A DNA stretch of 64,000 nucleotides from Rhodanobacter sp. ANJX3 (GTDB lineage: Bacteria > Pseudomonadota > Gammaproteobacteria > Xanthomonadales > Rhodanobacteraceae), in the NCBI RefSeq assembly GCF_014200755.1, contig NZ_JACHCM010000003.1, positions 434,001-498,000 on the forward strand. Direction: 5' to 3'. Below are positions 1 through 9,402 of this stretch, one piece after another (position 1 is the first letter of the stretch; every line of letters begins with the position of its first letter). The notes under the pieces are model-generated. The model searched no databases. It worked only from the letters and a program-made list of their open reading frames with translations, and was not told the origin of the DNA. The translations under genes were made by a program, and so were the position numbers.

Positions 1-2109
1 CTCTGCCAAGGCCGCGGGTCGGCGGCCAACTCGGTCGTCTGCTATGTGCTCGGCATCACCGCGATCGATCCCACGCAGATGGAGATGCTGTTCGAGCGCT
101 TCATCTCCAGCGAGCGCGACGAGCCGCCGGATATCGACGTGGATTTCGAACATGAGCGGCGCGAGGAAGTGCTGCAATACGTGTTCAACCGCTACGGCCG
201 CGATCGTGCTGCGCTCACGGCGGTCGCCACGCAGTACCGCGGCCGCGGCGCCGTGCGCGATGTGGCGCGGGCGCTGGGTTTGTCATCCGATCTGGCCGGC
301 GAACTGGCCGCCACCATGGACCGCTGGAGCGAAGAAGCGCCGATCCCGGCGTATCTGCGCGAGTGCGGCTTCGATCCGGATTCGCCGCTGCTGCGTCAGG
401 TGATCGCGCTGACCACCGAGCTGATCGGTTTTCCGCATTATCTGTCGCAGCATCCAGGCGGCTTCGTGATTTCCGAGCATCCGCTGTCGACCCTGGTGCC
501 GGTGGAGAACGCGGCGATGGAAAACCGCACGGTCATCCAGTGGGACAAGGACGACCTGGACGTGATGCGCATGCTCAAGGTCGACTGCCTCGCGCTCGGC
601 ATGCTCACCGCGGTGCGCAAGACACTGGCGCTTTTGCGCGAACACGGCCGCGGCGACCACACGATGGAAAGCATCCCGCCGGACGACTCGGATACCTACG
701 CCATGATCAGTCGCGCCGATACGGTCGGCGTGTTCCAGATCGAATCGCGCGCACAGATGGCTATGCTGCCGCGGCTGAAACCAGCCAACTATTACGACCT
801 GGTGATCGAAGTGGCGATTGTGCGCCCCGGCCCGATCCAGGGCGACATGGTGCATCCCTACCTGCGCCGACGTAACGGACAGGAGCCGGTGGTCTACCCC
901 TCGAAAAAATTGGAGACGGTGCTGAAGCGCACGCTGGGCGTACCGCTGTTTCAAGAGCAGGTGATGCAGATCGCCATCGCCGCGGCCGATTACTCGCCCG
1001 GCGAAGCCGATCAGCTGCGACGCTCGATGGCGGCGTGGAAGCGCCACGGCGGACTGGAGTCGCATCGCGAAAAGCTGCTCGCCGGCATGCTGAAAAATGG
1101 CTACACCGCCGACTTCGCCGAGCGCCTGTTCGAACAGATCAAGGGCTTCGGCAGCTACGGCTTTCCCGAATCGCACGCCGCCAGCTTTGCACTGATCGTC
1201 TATGTCAGCAGCTGGCTGAAATGCCACGAGCCGGCCGCCTTCGCCTGCGCGCTGATCAACTCCGCGCCGATGGGTTTCTATTCGCCGGACCAGCTGCTGC
1301 AGGATGCTAAACGTCACGGCATCCGCGTGCTGCCGGTGGACGTACGCCACAGCCACTGGGACTGCACGCTGCAGAATCACGTCGACCGCCACATGCAACC
1401 GGCGATCCGCATGGGCCTGCGCCTGATCAATGGTCTGCATCCGGCGACGGCCGAAAAAATCGCGCTCCAACGCGAACAGCGGCCCTTCGTCGATGTCGCC
1501 GATCTTTGCGCACGCACGCAGATCGATCGACGCCAGCAGTCGCTGCTGGCCGATGCCGGCGCCTTGCGCGGACTGGCCGGCCATCGCCACCGCGCGCGCT
1601 GGGCCATCGCCGCAGTGGAGTCGTCGCTGCCGCTGTTCGCCCATCTGCCGGCTCAAGCCGAGCCCGAGTCCGTCGTACTGCCTGTGCCCACCGCCTGCGA
1701 GGACATGCGCGCCGACTACCTGCTCACCGGCACCACGCTAGGCCAGCACCCGCTGGCCTTTTTGCGGCCCGAATTGCAACGGCGGCGCTATCGCGATTCA
1801 TCGGAACTGGGCACGATACCCAACGGCAGGCACATCCGCGTGGCCGGCATGGTGACCCTGCGGCAGCGGCCGCAGACAGCCAGCGGCGTGATTTTTCTCA
1901 CCCTGGAAGACGAATACGGCCTCACCAATGTCGTGGTGTGGACCAGCGTCTCCGAACGCCAGCGCCGCGTGCTGCTGCAATCGAACCTGCTGGCCGTGCA
2001 CGGTTACCTGGAAAGCCAGCATGGCGTGCAGCACCTGATCGCGCAGCGGCTGGAAGACATCACGCCGATGCTCGGCTCGCTCGACGTCAAGTCGCGCGAT
2101 TTTCACTGA
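1..2109 (+). CDS. dnaE2: Error-prone DNA polymerase III alpha subunit DnaE2 (5' end outside window)
   Basis: C-terminal part (about 700 residues) of a C-family DNA polymerase; the reading frame is already open at base 1, so the N-terminal PHP domain lies outside the window. The visible part opens with the [14 protein letters not shown] palm motif, then [14 protein letters not shown], which carries catalytic aspartates. It continues through the fingers ([60 protein letters not shown]) and ends with an OB-fold segment around [13 protein letters not shown]. The short C-terminus, lacking the tau-binding tail of DnaE1, and the overall wording fit DnaE2. That enzyme performs damage-induced mutagenic translesion synthesis with ImuA/ImuB, whose genes usually lie just upstream and would be outside the window. 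It ends in TGA, 13 bases before a convergent LysR gene. Confident as DnaE2-type. Confidence 0.93.
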   Translation, partial: LCQGRGSAANSVVCYVLGITAIDPTQMEMLFERFISSERDEPPDIDVDFEHERREEVLQYVFNRYGRDRAALTAVATQYRGRGAVRDVARALGLSSDLAGELAATMDRWSEEAPIPAYLRECGFDPDSPLLRQVIALTTELIGFPHYLSQHPGGFVISEHPLSTLVPVENAAMENRTVIQWDKDDLDVMRMLKVDCLALGMLTAVRKTLALLREHGRGDHTMESIPPDDSDTYAMISRADTVGVFQIESRAQMAMLPRLKPANYYDLVIEVAIVRPGPIQGDMVHPYLRRRNGQEPVVYPSKKLETVLKRTLGVPLFQEQVMQIAIAAADYSPGEADQLRRSMAAWKRHGGLESHREKLLAGMLKNGYTADFAERLFEQIKGFGSYGFPESHAASFALIVYVSSWLKCHEPAAFACALINSAPMGFYSPDQLLQDAKRHGIRVLPVDVRHSHWDCTLQNHVDRHMQPAIRMGLRLINGLHPATAEKIALQREQRPFVDVADLCARTQIDRRQQSLLADAGALRGLAGHRHRARWAIAAVESSLPLFAHLPAQAEPESVVLPVPTACEDMRADYLLTGTTLGQHPLAFLRPELQRRRYRDSSELGTIPNGRHIRVAGMVTLRQRPQTASGVIFLTLEDEYGLTNVVVWTSVSERQRRVLLQSNLLAVHGYLESQHGVQHLIAQRLEDITPMLGSLDVKSRDFH

Positions 2110-2122
2110 AGCGACCGGCCCA

Positions 2123-3010
2123 TCAGCGTTTGGGCGCGACACTTTCCAGAAAGGCATCCAGCAGCACGCCGCGGTATTTCTGCCGGTGCAGCACGATCGA
2201 AAGCTTGCGCTGCAGATCGAGGAACGGCGTCTTCAGGGCCTTCAATCGGCCCGCAGCCAACGCATCGATGACCGCCACGGCAGGCAGAAAAGCGATGCCC
2301 AGACCGGCCACCACGCTTTGCTTGATCGCCTCGATCTGGTCGAGTTCCAGCACCGTTTCTCCGGGCGGCAGCTGCGCCATCACGCGTTCGCTGATCGTGC
2401 GCGTGGCCGAGCCCGGCTCGCGCATGACCCAGCGCGCGCCGGAAAAATTCGCCGGCTTCAGGCCGCGCTTGCGCGCCAGCGGATGATCCGGCGGCGCGCA
2501 TACCACCAGCACGTCATCGCGCCATGGCCGCACCTCCAGCAGAGGATGCGTCACCGGGCCTTCGACACAGCCGACATCGAGACTGTGATCGAGCACGCCC
2601 GCGGCGATGGTTTCGGTATTCGCCACGCGCAGCCGTATCGCCACCTGCGCATGGCTGCGCACAAAGGCGCCCAGCAGTTCGCCGACGCGGTAGTTGCCTA
2701 CGGTATTGCTGGCACCGATGCGCAGCTCGCCGGCCAGAGTCGCCGCCCCTACGCTGCCGCGACGGCCGAACTCGGCGTGGCGCTCCAGCAGCTCCTGCGC
2801 CAGCGGCAGCAGCTCGCGGCCACGCGCATTCAGCCGCAGACGACCACGCTCGCGCGCAAACACCGGCGCATCGAGCTGACGCTCCATTTCCGCCAGCGCC
2901 ATGCTGGCGGCCGGCTGGGTCAGGTGCAGGCGCTCCGCCGCCGCACGCACGCTGCCGTGCAGAGCGATCTGCACAAATACCTCAAGCTGGCGCGGGCTGA
3001 TATTGATCAT
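2123..3010 (-). CDS. LysR-family regulator, YeiE type
   Basis: A 295-residue LysR-type transcription factor. Residues 1-60 form the winged helix-turn-helix (SPRQLEVFVQIALHGSVRAA, then LTQPAASMALAEMERQL). The rest is the effector-binding domain, with IGASNTVGNY, a VEGP motif, WVMREPGSATR, IEAIKQSVVAGLGIAFLP and LHRQK near the end. These match the E. coli YeiE pattern (ASSTIGNY, EGP, RERGSGTR, IKHAVRHGLGI, HHRQK) rather than CysB. YeiE responds to sulfite and controls the neighbouring yeiH. The same divergent arrangement is seen here, with yeiH starting 88 bases away. Inference: it senses an oxyanion such as sulfite and controls the transporter. The ATG at 3010 fits the family start. Confidence 0.88.
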   Translation of the reverse strand: MINISPRQLEVFVQIALHGSVRAAAERLHLTQPAASMALAEMERQLDAPVFARERGRLRLNARGRELLPLAQELLERHAEFGRRGSVGAATLAGELRIGASNTVGNYRVGELLGAFVRSHAQVAIRLRVANTETIAAGVLDHSLDVGCVEGPVTHPLLEVRPWRDDVLVVCAPPDHPLARKRGLKPANFSGARWVMREPGSATRTISERVMAQLPPGETVLELDQIEAIKQSVVAGLGIAFLPAVAVIDALAAGRLKALKTPFLDLQRKLSIVLHRQKYRGVLLDAFLESVAPKR

Positions 3011-3058
3011 AAGTCAATCTTATCGCTTCCATCAGATATTCCAAGTTTTCCTGATGGA
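3002..3058. promoter_or_regulatory. Candidate LysR operator sites in the divergent regulator/transporter intergenic region
   Basis: Two inverted repeats lie between the divergent genes. ATTGA-N7-TCAAT (3002-3018) contains the T-N11-A LysR core and overlaps the regulator start codon, as expected for autoregulation. TCCATCAG-N15-CTGATGGA (3028-3058) is a perfect 8-base inverted repeat nearer the transporter. The repeats are seen directly; their role as binding sites is inferred. Confidence 0.45.
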
Positions 3059-3097
3059 TGACGGCGAGGACAATGGCGCATCCCAAGGACACACGTC

Positions 3098-4135
3098 ATG
3101 AACGCCCAGGTCATCCACGCCCAGCCCACGCCGCAGCACTCGATTGTCTCCGGCATTGCCCTGGCGGCCGGCATTGCGCTGGTGGCGCTCTGGTTAGGGC
3201 ACCTGCTGCCGTTGGTCGGCGGGCCGGTTATCGGCATCGTGCTGGGCATCGTTGTCGGCAATCTGACCTCGCCGGGCGCGCACTTTCGGCCGGGCATCGC
3301 CTTTGCCGGCAAGTATGTGCTGCAGTGCTCGATCATCGCGCTGGGGTTCGGCCTGAGCCTGAGTCAGGTGGCGAAAACCGGGCTGCAGTCGCTCTCTGTC
3401 ACGCTGGTGACGATGACCGTGGCGTTTCTTTCGGCATGGCTGCTCGGCGGCTGGCTGGGCGTGCACGACAAGCTGAAAATCTTGATCGGCGTGGGTACGG
3501 CGATCTGCGGCGGCTCGGCGATTGCCGCCGTCACCCCTATCATCCGCCCGGAAGATCACGACACTGCCTTCGCCATCTCGACCATCTTCCTGTTCAATCT
3601 GGTCGCCGTGCTGCTGTTTCCGCTACTCGGTCATCTGATGCACCTGTCGGATCTCGGCTTCGGCCTGTGGGCCGGCACCGCGATCAACGACACCTCCTCG
3701 GTAGTCGCCGCCGGCTACAGCTACAGCAAGACCGCCGGCGACTTCGCCACCATCGTCAAGCTGACCCGCGCGACGCTGATTATTCCCATCTGCCTGGTGC
3801 TGGCCTTCGTGGTCGCCGCCCGCGAAAAGCGCCACGCGGCGAAGACCGGCAGCGCCAGCAACTTCAGCCTCGCCAAAATCTTTCCCTGGTTCATCCTGTG
3901 GTTTCTGGTGGCCTCCGGCATCCGCACCGCCGGCCTGATTCCTACAGCCATCCAGCCGTCCATTCACTTCGCCGCCGAATTCCTGATCATCGTGGCGCTC
4001 ACCGCCATCGGCCTGTCCGCCAATCTGCGCCGCATGGCCGCCAGCGGCATCAAGCCCATCCTGCTGGGACTCGGCGTCTGGGTGGCGGTCGCCGTCAGCA
4101 GTTTGCTGGTGCAGCGTGTGATCGGACAGCTTTGA
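3098..4135 (+). CDS. yeiH: YeiH/UPF0324-family inner-membrane transporter (putative sulfate/sulfite-type exporter)
   Basis: A 345-residue polytopic membrane protein with roughly ten hydrophobic segments, starting SGIALAAGIALVALWLG. Family-typical motifs are PVIGIVLGIVVGN, LQCSIIALGFGLSLSQV, GVGTAICGGSAIAAV and GTAINDTSSVVAAGYSYS. These are hallmarks of the UPF0324 family (YeiH/YadS). An AAGGAC ribosome-binding site lies about 8 bases before the ATG. It is transcribed divergently from a YeiE-type regulator, the same pairing as in E. coli, which supports a role in exporting or handling a sulfur oxyanion. The substrate is not proven for this family. Confidence 0.9.
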   Translation: MNAQVIHAQPTPQHSIVSGIALAAGIALVALWLGHLLPLVGGPVIGIVLGIVVGNLTSPGAHFRPGIAFAGKYVLQCSIIALGFGLSLSQVAKTGLQSLSVTLVTMTVAFLSAWLLGGWLGVHDKLKILIGVGTAICGGSAIAAVTPIIRPEDHDTAFAISTIFLFNLVAVLLFPLLGHLMHLSDLGFGLWAGTAINDTSSVVAAGYSYSKTAGDFATIVKLTRATLIIPICLVLAFVVAAREKRHAAKTGSASNFSLAKIFPWFILWFLVASGIRTAGLIPTAIQPSIHFAAEFLIIVALTAIGLSANLRRMAASGIKPILLGLGVWVAVAVSSLLVQRVIGQL

Positions 4136-4433
4136 AAGCCCGCCGGCGGCCCATGCTCTAACGACGCCCAAAACGTTGAATGGACGGTGCTGAATTCACT
4201 TACTCCTGCATCGATCGTCCGAGCGCCATCGAGTGAGCATCGACTATTCTCGGCCACTAGCGGCCGGTCGTGAGCGACCGCGTTAGGGCCGTCTATTCGC
4301 GCGTAGACGTGCATAGTGTTCGATCAAGCTCGGCACTCGGCACCCACGCTGCGCCGAGGCTTGCAAGGAACCTGTCGACACATATCACCCTAGGGCTGAG
4401 AGACACCAGGAGGTGATGAGCCATCTCAGAGCG
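4136..4433. other. Gene-free spacer, 298 bases
   Basis: No open reading frame with coding character. It contains a small inverted motif around GGCCACTAGCGGCC (near 4253-4267) and looks less GC-rich by eye than the flanking core genes. It marks the left edge of an accessory-looking patch. No attachment site or insertion sequence was recognised. Confidence 0.4.
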
Positions 4434-5267
4434 TCAACCGTTAGATTTCAAGTAACGTCCGGGTGTTTCGCCAAGAACTTTGCGAAACATGACCACAAAA
4501 TTGCTCGCGTTCTCGTAGCCCAGACCGTCGGCGACATCTTGGACGGTCGCGCCCTTGGCCATCCATTGCAGGGCTAGCAGGATATGAAGTTGCCTGCGCC
4601 AGCGTCCGAAACTCATGCCGGTTTCCCGGGATACGACGCGTGAGAGCGTGCGCGAACTCATGCCCATTCGCTGTGCCCACGAGTCGATGCTTGCCGGCTC
4701 GGACGGACTCGCCATGATCCACTCGACCAATTTGCGCAGCCGCTTGTCTTTCGGCAAGGGAAGATGCACTCGCCCGGGCTGCGCCAAAGCCATTTCGTCG
4801 AGAAGAAGCGTCATCACCCTCGACGCCATGCCCCCTTCTTCGTAACGCATAGGCAATGCCGCTGAACGGATGATCAACTCGCGCAGCAGTGGCGTCGTCG
4901 ACAAGGTGCAGCAATCTCGCGGCAACGCGTTGCCCGCCGCAGGGTCGACATAGACCACGTAACACTCGATCGTGCCGGCGGCCTCCATTCGATGCTGCAC
5001 CCCGCCGGGTACCCAAATGGCGCTTCCCGGCGGCACAAGCCAGAAGCCGCCGGCGACCTCGCAGGTGAGCACTCCGCGCATCCAAAGCAGGAACTGACCT
5101 TTTCGATGGTGGTGGAAGTCCGCTTCCTTGCGGCTGTCGATCTGATGCGTGTCGTCGTTGCCTGTGACAGCCATATCCACGCCTGCGGCACCAAGAGTGA
5201 TCACGGGCCTCGGGACGAAGTCAGGATCCTCCCAATCGATGGACGAAGCGTCGCTGAGAACAGGCAT
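4434..5267 (-). CDS. AraC-family transcriptional regulator with cupin sensor domain
   Basis: A 277-residue regulator. The N-terminal half is cupin-like, with FHHHRKGQFLLWMRGVLTC and GFWLVPPGSAIWVPGGVQHR, the His-rich beta-barrel style seen in NimR-type AraC proteins. The C-terminal 100 residues carry two helix-turn-helix units: SIDSWAQRMGMSSRTLSRVV, and VQDVADGLGYENASNFVVMF followed by GETPGRYLKS. The chosen start at 5267 has GGAAG seven bases upstream; an in-frame start at 5294 would add nine residues without a ribosome-binding site. It diverges from an FAD monooxygenase gene across a spacer holding a perfect palindrome, so control of that gene, and of itself, is likely. Effector unknown. 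Confidence 0.88.
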   Translation of the reverse strand: MPVLSDASSIDWEDPDFVPRPVITLGAAGVDMAVTGNDDTHQIDSRKEADFHHHRKGQFLLWMRGVLTCEVAGGFWLVPPGSAIWVPGGVQHRMEAAGTIECYVVYVDPAAGNALPRDCCTLSTTPLLRELIIRSAALPMRYEEGGMASRVMTLLLDEMALAQPGRVHLPLPKDKRLRKLVEWIMASPSEPASIDSWAQRMGMSSRTLSRVVSRETGMSFGRWRRQLHILLALQWMAKGATVQDVADGLGYENASNFVVMFRKVLGETPGRYLKSNG

Positions 5268-5307
5268 TGGCAACTTCCAAAGACGATGGATCATTGTGGC
5301 AAAAATT

Positions 5308-5327
5308 CAATATGCGATGGCATATTG
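5308..5327. promoter_or_regulatory. Perfect palindrome, candidate operator for the AraC/monooxygenase pair
   Basis: CAATATGC-GATG-GCATATTG: two perfect 8-base arms around a 4-base centre. It lies 41 bases upstream of the regulator start and about 70 bases upstream of the monooxygenase start. It is AT-rich within GC-rich surroundings. Palindrome seen directly; binding by the AraC protein, or by another dimeric repressor, is inferred. Confidence 0.45.
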
Positions 5328-5396
5328 GATCCTTTTTAGCCAACACGTGGTGCGCCTAACATGGGCGCTGAAATCACAACCACGAGAGCTGTCACC

Positions 5397-6593
5397 ATGA
5401 AACGATCGAAGAAAATCTTGATCTGCGGCGGCGGGATCGCGGGCCCAGCATGCGCCTGGTGGCTGACCAAATACGGCTTCTCGGTGGTTGTCGTCGAAAA
5501 GGCCACTGCGTTCAGGGACGGCGGGCAGAACGTCGACGTGAAGGGGGCTGGGCAGCAGGTCATCAACCTCATGGGTTTGACGGAGCAGATCGAGGCTCGC
5601 AACACGCTGGAATGCGGGCAGAAGTGGCTGGACGCGGCCGGCGAGGTGGTGGCAGTTTTTCCTAAGGGTGGCTTCGGCACTCTGACCAGCGATTTCGAAA
5701 TCCTCCGAGGCGATTTCGCACGTGTTCTGTTCGATGCGACCCGCAGCACCTGCGAATACCGTTTTGGTACTTCCGTGGTTGGCATGGAAGAGAGAGAGGA
5801 CGACGTGTGCGCGACCTTCGCCGATGGCTCAACAGAAGAGTTCGAGTTGGTGATTTGCGCCGACGGACTGAGCTCGTCGACGAGGGACTTGGCGCTTGCC
5901 CAGGAAACGCGACTGCGCTACCTCGGCGCCTACATGGCGTTCTTCAAGATTCCCCGACGTCCGGAAGACGACTTCTGGGCCTGCTCCGTCAACGGCATTG
6001 GCGGAACGATGATCAATCTTAGGCCTGGCGGCCCGACGGAGACTACCGTCCTGATTACCTTTCTGGCCAATGAGCCCGACCCGAAGAGACCGTCGACGGT
6101 CTCTCGGCGGGACATGCTTCGTGCAGCGCTGGAAGGCCGGGGCACCGTAGCCGATCGGATCGTCGGTGAACTAGGTGCCGTACAGGACTTCTACTTCGGA
6201 CCGATGAGCCAGGTGCAAGCATCTACGTGGTCGAAAGGCAGACTGGTTTTGCTGGGCGATGCGGCGCATTGCCCGACGCCGTTCACAGGCAAGGGCACTG
6301 CCTTGGCTCTTGTGGGAGCCTACGTCCTGGCGGGGGAGATCAAGAAGTGCTCGACCCACACCAAAGCCTTCCAGACATATGAAAGCATCCTTCGCCCGTA
6401 CGCCGAGCGTTCACAGCAGGAGCTGAGCCCTCGACTCATTCGACTCATGCACGTGAAGACGCGGTTCGGAATCTCCGTCGCTCGTATCGTGCAACGGTTC
6501 TTCGGCAGCGCGCTGATCCAATCGCTGTTGAAGCCGAGCACCGCAGCTAAGGCCCGCAAGATCGATGAGGACTTCGCGCTCCCAGTCTATTGA
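5397..6593 (+). CDS. FAD-dependent monooxygenase (class A, PHBH fold)
   Basis: A 398-residue flavoprotein hydroxylase. The dinucleotide-binding motif is ILICGGGIAGPACAWWL at residues 5-21, the DG motif is ICADGLSSSTRD, and the GD motif is LLGDAAHCPTPFTGKGTALA in the C-terminal third. These three define class A flavin monooxygenases, the group that also includes TetX-like drug-modifying enzymes and aromatic hydroxylases. The ATG at 5397 has GAGAG eight bases upstream; an upstream in-frame start at 5361 is less likely because the Rossmann motif normally sits near the N-terminus. It is divergent from an AraC regulator. The substrate cannot be read from sequence, but a regulator-linked single monooxygenase suggests detoxification of an aromatic or antibiotic-like compound. 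Codon use (AGA, AGG, TTG) differs from the core genes. Confidence 0.87.
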   Translation: MKRSKKILICGGGIAGPACAWWLTKYGFSVVVVEKATAFRDGGQNVDVKGAGQQVINLMGLTEQIEARNTLECGQKWLDAAGEVVAVFPKGGFGTLTSDFEILRGDFARVLFDATRSTCEYRFGTSVVGMEEREDDVCATFADGSTEEFELVICADGLSSSTRDLALAQETRLRYLGAYMAFFKIPRRPEDDFWACSVNGIGGTMINLRPGGPTETTVLITFLANEPDPKRPSTVSRRDMLRAALEGRGTVADRIVGELGAVQDFYFGPMSQVQASTWSKGRLVLLGDAAHCPTPFTGKGTALALVGAYVLAGEIKKCSTHTKAFQTYESILRPYAERSQQELSPRLIRLMHVKTRFGISVARIVQRFFGSALIQSLLKPSTAAKARKIDEDFALPVY

Positions 6594-6808
6594 TGAAAGC
6601 GCCGGAGCGTGACTATCCGAGTGCTGCTGTACCTACCGTACCGAAGTTGGATCACGTGTTTACTGTTACCGCTCCCCATGAGCGGCCGCCGTGCCGCGAC
6701 GAATCCGAGGAATCGAATGTCGCTAATGTGTCGAAAGCGGTCACCACAACTCCATTTCAGCGCTCGGAATTTTGTCCCATCCGACCTTTTTGTACCTCAT
6801 AGAAGCAC

Positions 6809-7501
6809 TCAGGCCCTGCCCTGCTCCACCAACGTCAGCGCCACCTTGTCGCGCAGATAGACAGGCAGCGCGAGTTCGGGGGCGTGGATACGCCCGGCGT
6901 TGAACTCCTGCATCGCCAGTTCGGCAACGTGCGCGGCCTGCGGGTAGCGGGCGCCATCGGCGGAGCGGAGCACGCCGGTGAAGCGCTCACTGAGAAGGGT
7001 GGAATACGTGGCCCAGCCGGTGCCGACGACTTGCCAGGTTGGTGCGTCGGGCAGCTGCAGGGATTCGGGCGTGCACACACGATCGTCGTCCAGCGCGATC
7101 AGGCCGCCGTTGTCATCGCGGCGATAGCAGGCCGCGTAGATTTCGCCCATGCGGGCATCGATGACGGCGAGGATGGCGGCGCCCTCGTCTTCGGGCGCTT
7201 CCAGCGCCAGCGCGGCCAGCGAGGAGATGGTGATCACCGGCAGGTCGAGCGCCAGCGCCATGCCCTGAGCCAGCGACACGCCGAGGCGGACGCCCGTGAA
7301 GGCGCCGGGACCGCGACCCACCGCGATGGCATCGAGCGCATGACGGCCGATGCCAGCCTCGGCCAGCAGGGCATCGGCCATTGGCAAGACCAGTTCGGTA
7401 TGCCTGCGCGGGGCAATTTCGCTGCGCGCGATGATGTCCTGCCCATGGATCAAGGCAACGGAGCAGGCTTCGGTAGCGGTTTCGATGGCGAGAATGTTCA
7501 T
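6809..7501 (-). CDS. tsaB: tRNA threonylcarbamoyladenosine biosynthesis protein TsaB
   Basis: A 230-residue ASKHA-fold protein needed with TsaC, TsaD and TsaE for the t6A37 modification of ANN-decoding tRNAs; TsaB is the inactive partner that dimerises with TsaD. The N-terminus MNILAIETATEACSVALI, then RHTELVLPM, the AVGRGPGAFTGVRLGVSLAQ segment and VIDARMGEIYAACY are all characteristic. Length matches the family. Its ATG overlaps the stop of creD in an ATGA junction (7498-7501), so the two are translationally coupled. The spacer after its stop (6594-6808) shows no gene. Confidence 0.96.
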   Translation of the reverse strand: MNILAIETATEACSVALIHGQDIIARSEIAPRRHTELVLPMADALLAEAGIGRHALDAIAVGRGPGAFTGVRLGVSLAQGMALALDLPVITISSLAALALEAPEDEGAAILAVIDARMGEIYAACYRRDDNGGLIALDDDRVCTPESLQLPDAPTWQVVGTGWATYSTLLSERFTGVLRSADGARYPQAAHVAELAMQEFNAGRIHAPELALPVYLRDKVALTLVEQGRA

Positions 7502-8880
7502 GGCTGCTCCATGATAACCGGCGGCGGTGTTGTCGGCGCCGATACGCTGGCAATGTGTGCGTACCAGTCGATGCGGCGGGTGAGATACATCATCAGCGCT
7601 ACCATCGTCAGCAGCACCAGTGCGCCGATCAGCAGCGCGTACTGCTCTGCGGCGATCAGTGCGTACAGCATCACGTAGATCAGTCCGAGGACGGCGGCCA
7701 GCAAGGCACCCGCGCGTGCGGCGCGCAGCACGGCGGTAGCGTAGCCGCCCACGATCAGCACGACCGCGCTGGCCGCCAACGCGTAGGCCGCTGCAAAACC
7801 TATCTGCTCGGACAACGCCAGCAGCACGACATAGAACGTCGCCAGAGCAGCGCCGACCAGTAGATACTGCACCGGGTGCACTCGCAGCTTTTTCAACGTT
7901 TCGAATAGAAAGAACGCGACAAAGGTCATCGCAATGAAAAGCAGACCGTATTTGCCCGCCCGTTCATTGCGCTGATAAACATCCACTGGCTGATAAAGCT
8001 GCACGCCGAAAATGGAGGCCTGCAGTGCGCCAGTCATGTCCGCCGCACCATCGGTCCAGTGCTGACCGTAATTGCGGTTGAGATCGAGCATGTGCCAGTG
8101 TGCGCTGAAGCCGTGGGCATCTACCCGACGCTCCAACGGCAGCGCCGCACCGATAAAGCTGGGATCGCGCCACGGCGCATGCATCGTCACGTCGGTGCTG
8201 CGCGCCAGTGGAAGCAGCTGCAGCGATTGCGTACCTGCGAGCTTGAAGCTGATGTCGACCTGCAGCGGCTGATCCGTGACCTGAGGCCCCGTTGTCCCAG
8301 CCAGTGAATCCAGATCGACCGGCACGACGATGGTGGTCCATGCGCCGAGATGTTCCGCCGAAGAATCGAACCGCGCCGGCTTGCCGTTGACCAGCAGATG
8401 GGTCACCTGTTGCAGGCCGCGCAGATCGCTGATCGGTACACGCAATTCGGCCTTGCCGCCCTGCCACGGCGTGCCGACGGCCTGGCGCAGTTTCGCCAGA
8501 TCATCGGCGCGATAGCTCGCATGCATCTGCACCGTGGCAACGAACACCGGTGCGCTGTAGATGCCGTAGCTGCGCTTCTCCACCGCCATCGCCACGTCCA
8601 GCGTCGTGCTGTCGGCCAGCATGCTTTGCGTACCGGCACGCCACTGCGCTGGGCTGCCGCTCGCGACCGGCAACGCCTCATGCGTCGGCACCACCAGCAC
8701 AGGACTGCCCAGCACCTGCTCGCCGCCCCAACCCTGTGCAATTTGTGCAATCGCCTTTTCGCGCAGCTGCTGACGCTCGCTCACCAGCCCATTCACCTGC
8801 ATCAGCGGTATCGTCATCAGCAGTGCCAACAAGGCGATACCCAGAACTTTCGCTGTTACCGTTTGCATCCATCCATTCAT
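7498..8880 (-). CDS. creD: Inner membrane protein CreD
   Basis: A 460-residue membrane protein of the CreD family. One transmembrane helix (residues 9-27) is followed by a large periplasmic domain with VLGSPVLVVPTHEA near its start. A C-terminal cluster of about six helices begins YGLLFIAMTFVAFFLFETL and continues with the characteristic VHPVQYLLVGAALATFYVVL. The start is taken as the ATG at 8880, because the GTG 15 bases upstream sits in GTGGAG, which serves as the ribosome-binding site. CreD belongs to the CreBC regulon, which affects envelope integrity and beta-lactam and colicin tolerance in enterobacteria; no creBC is visible here. It overlaps tsaB by four bases. Confidence 0.92.
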   Translation of the reverse strand: MNGWMQTVTAKVLGIALLALLMTIPLMQVNGLVSERQQLREKAIAQIAQGWGGEQVLGSPVLVVPTHEALPVASGSPAQWRAGTQSMLADSTTLDVAMAVEKRSYGIYSAPVFVATVQMHASYRADDLAKLRQAVGTPWQGGKAELRVPISDLRGLQQVTHLLVNGKPARFDSSAEHLGAWTTIVVPVDLDSLAGTTGPQVTDQPLQVDISFKLAGTQSLQLLPLARSTDVTMHAPWRDPSFIGAALPLERRVDAHGFSAHWHMLDLNRNYGQHWTDGAADMTGALQASIFGVQLYQPVDVYQRNERAGKYGLLFIAMTFVAFFLFETLKKLRVHPVQYLLVGAALATFYVVLLALSEQIGFAAAYALAASAVVLIVGGYATAVLRAARAGALLAAVLGLIYVMLYALIAAEQYALLIGALVLLTMVALMMYLTRRIDWYAHIASVSAPTTPPPVIMEQP

Positions 8881-9230
8881 CGTGTCGATCTCCACGTGGG
8901 GAGCGTCGATCAGAACAGCCGGCGGAGGCGTACTTCAGGCAACGTCGGTGTTTTGCATGACGGCTGTGTGGCGCACGAAAGTCGAAAGACAAAGCATCGC
9001 GTATTCACGGCGACTCCATTGATCACCCCCATCCCTTCGACTTTGGCCCGCGGGTCCACGCTCAGGGTGAGCGGTAAAAATAAAATAAGTGCCGCAACTG
9101 CTCTGAGCTAAGGGCTTTGGCCTTGAATACTTAGCTTTCATAGCTTTTGCAGTTGATCTACCAAACCCCTATGCGGCGGTGAGGCGAGGTCGCCAGGCCC
9201 GCAAGGGGAATCGACATGGGTTTCGATTCC

Positions 9231-9262
9231 TTTTCGCCAGTACATGGACGTACTGGCGAAAA
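9231..9262. repeat. Perfect 13-base inverted repeat (hairpin element)
   Basis: TTTTCGCCAGTAC-ATGGAC-GTACTGGCGAAAA: perfect 13-base arms with a six-base centre. The A/T-rich outer ends and CATGGA-type centre resemble interspersed palindromic elements seen in many xanthomonad and pseudomonad genomes. It could also act as a bidirectional transcription barrier, since T-runs occur on both strands. Seen directly; class membership is from memory. Confidence 0.6.
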
Positions 9263-9402
9263 GCCAGACCTCGGCTCACGTACTTGGCGGGCGCAGCACG
9301 GCAAGCGCCAAGTGGGGTGGCCTTCTCTTTACTCCGGGCATCCTGCCCTTCGCCCTTCGGGCCAGCTTCGCTGTTCGCGCCGCTCCTGCGGCGCAGTGGC
9401 TA

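Noticed and set aside
4158-4290. Possible integron attC-like site (CTCTAAC...GTTAGGG)
   Set aside because: The outer core lacks the R position, the inner part has no long imperfect palindrome, and no integron integrase or cassette array is present.
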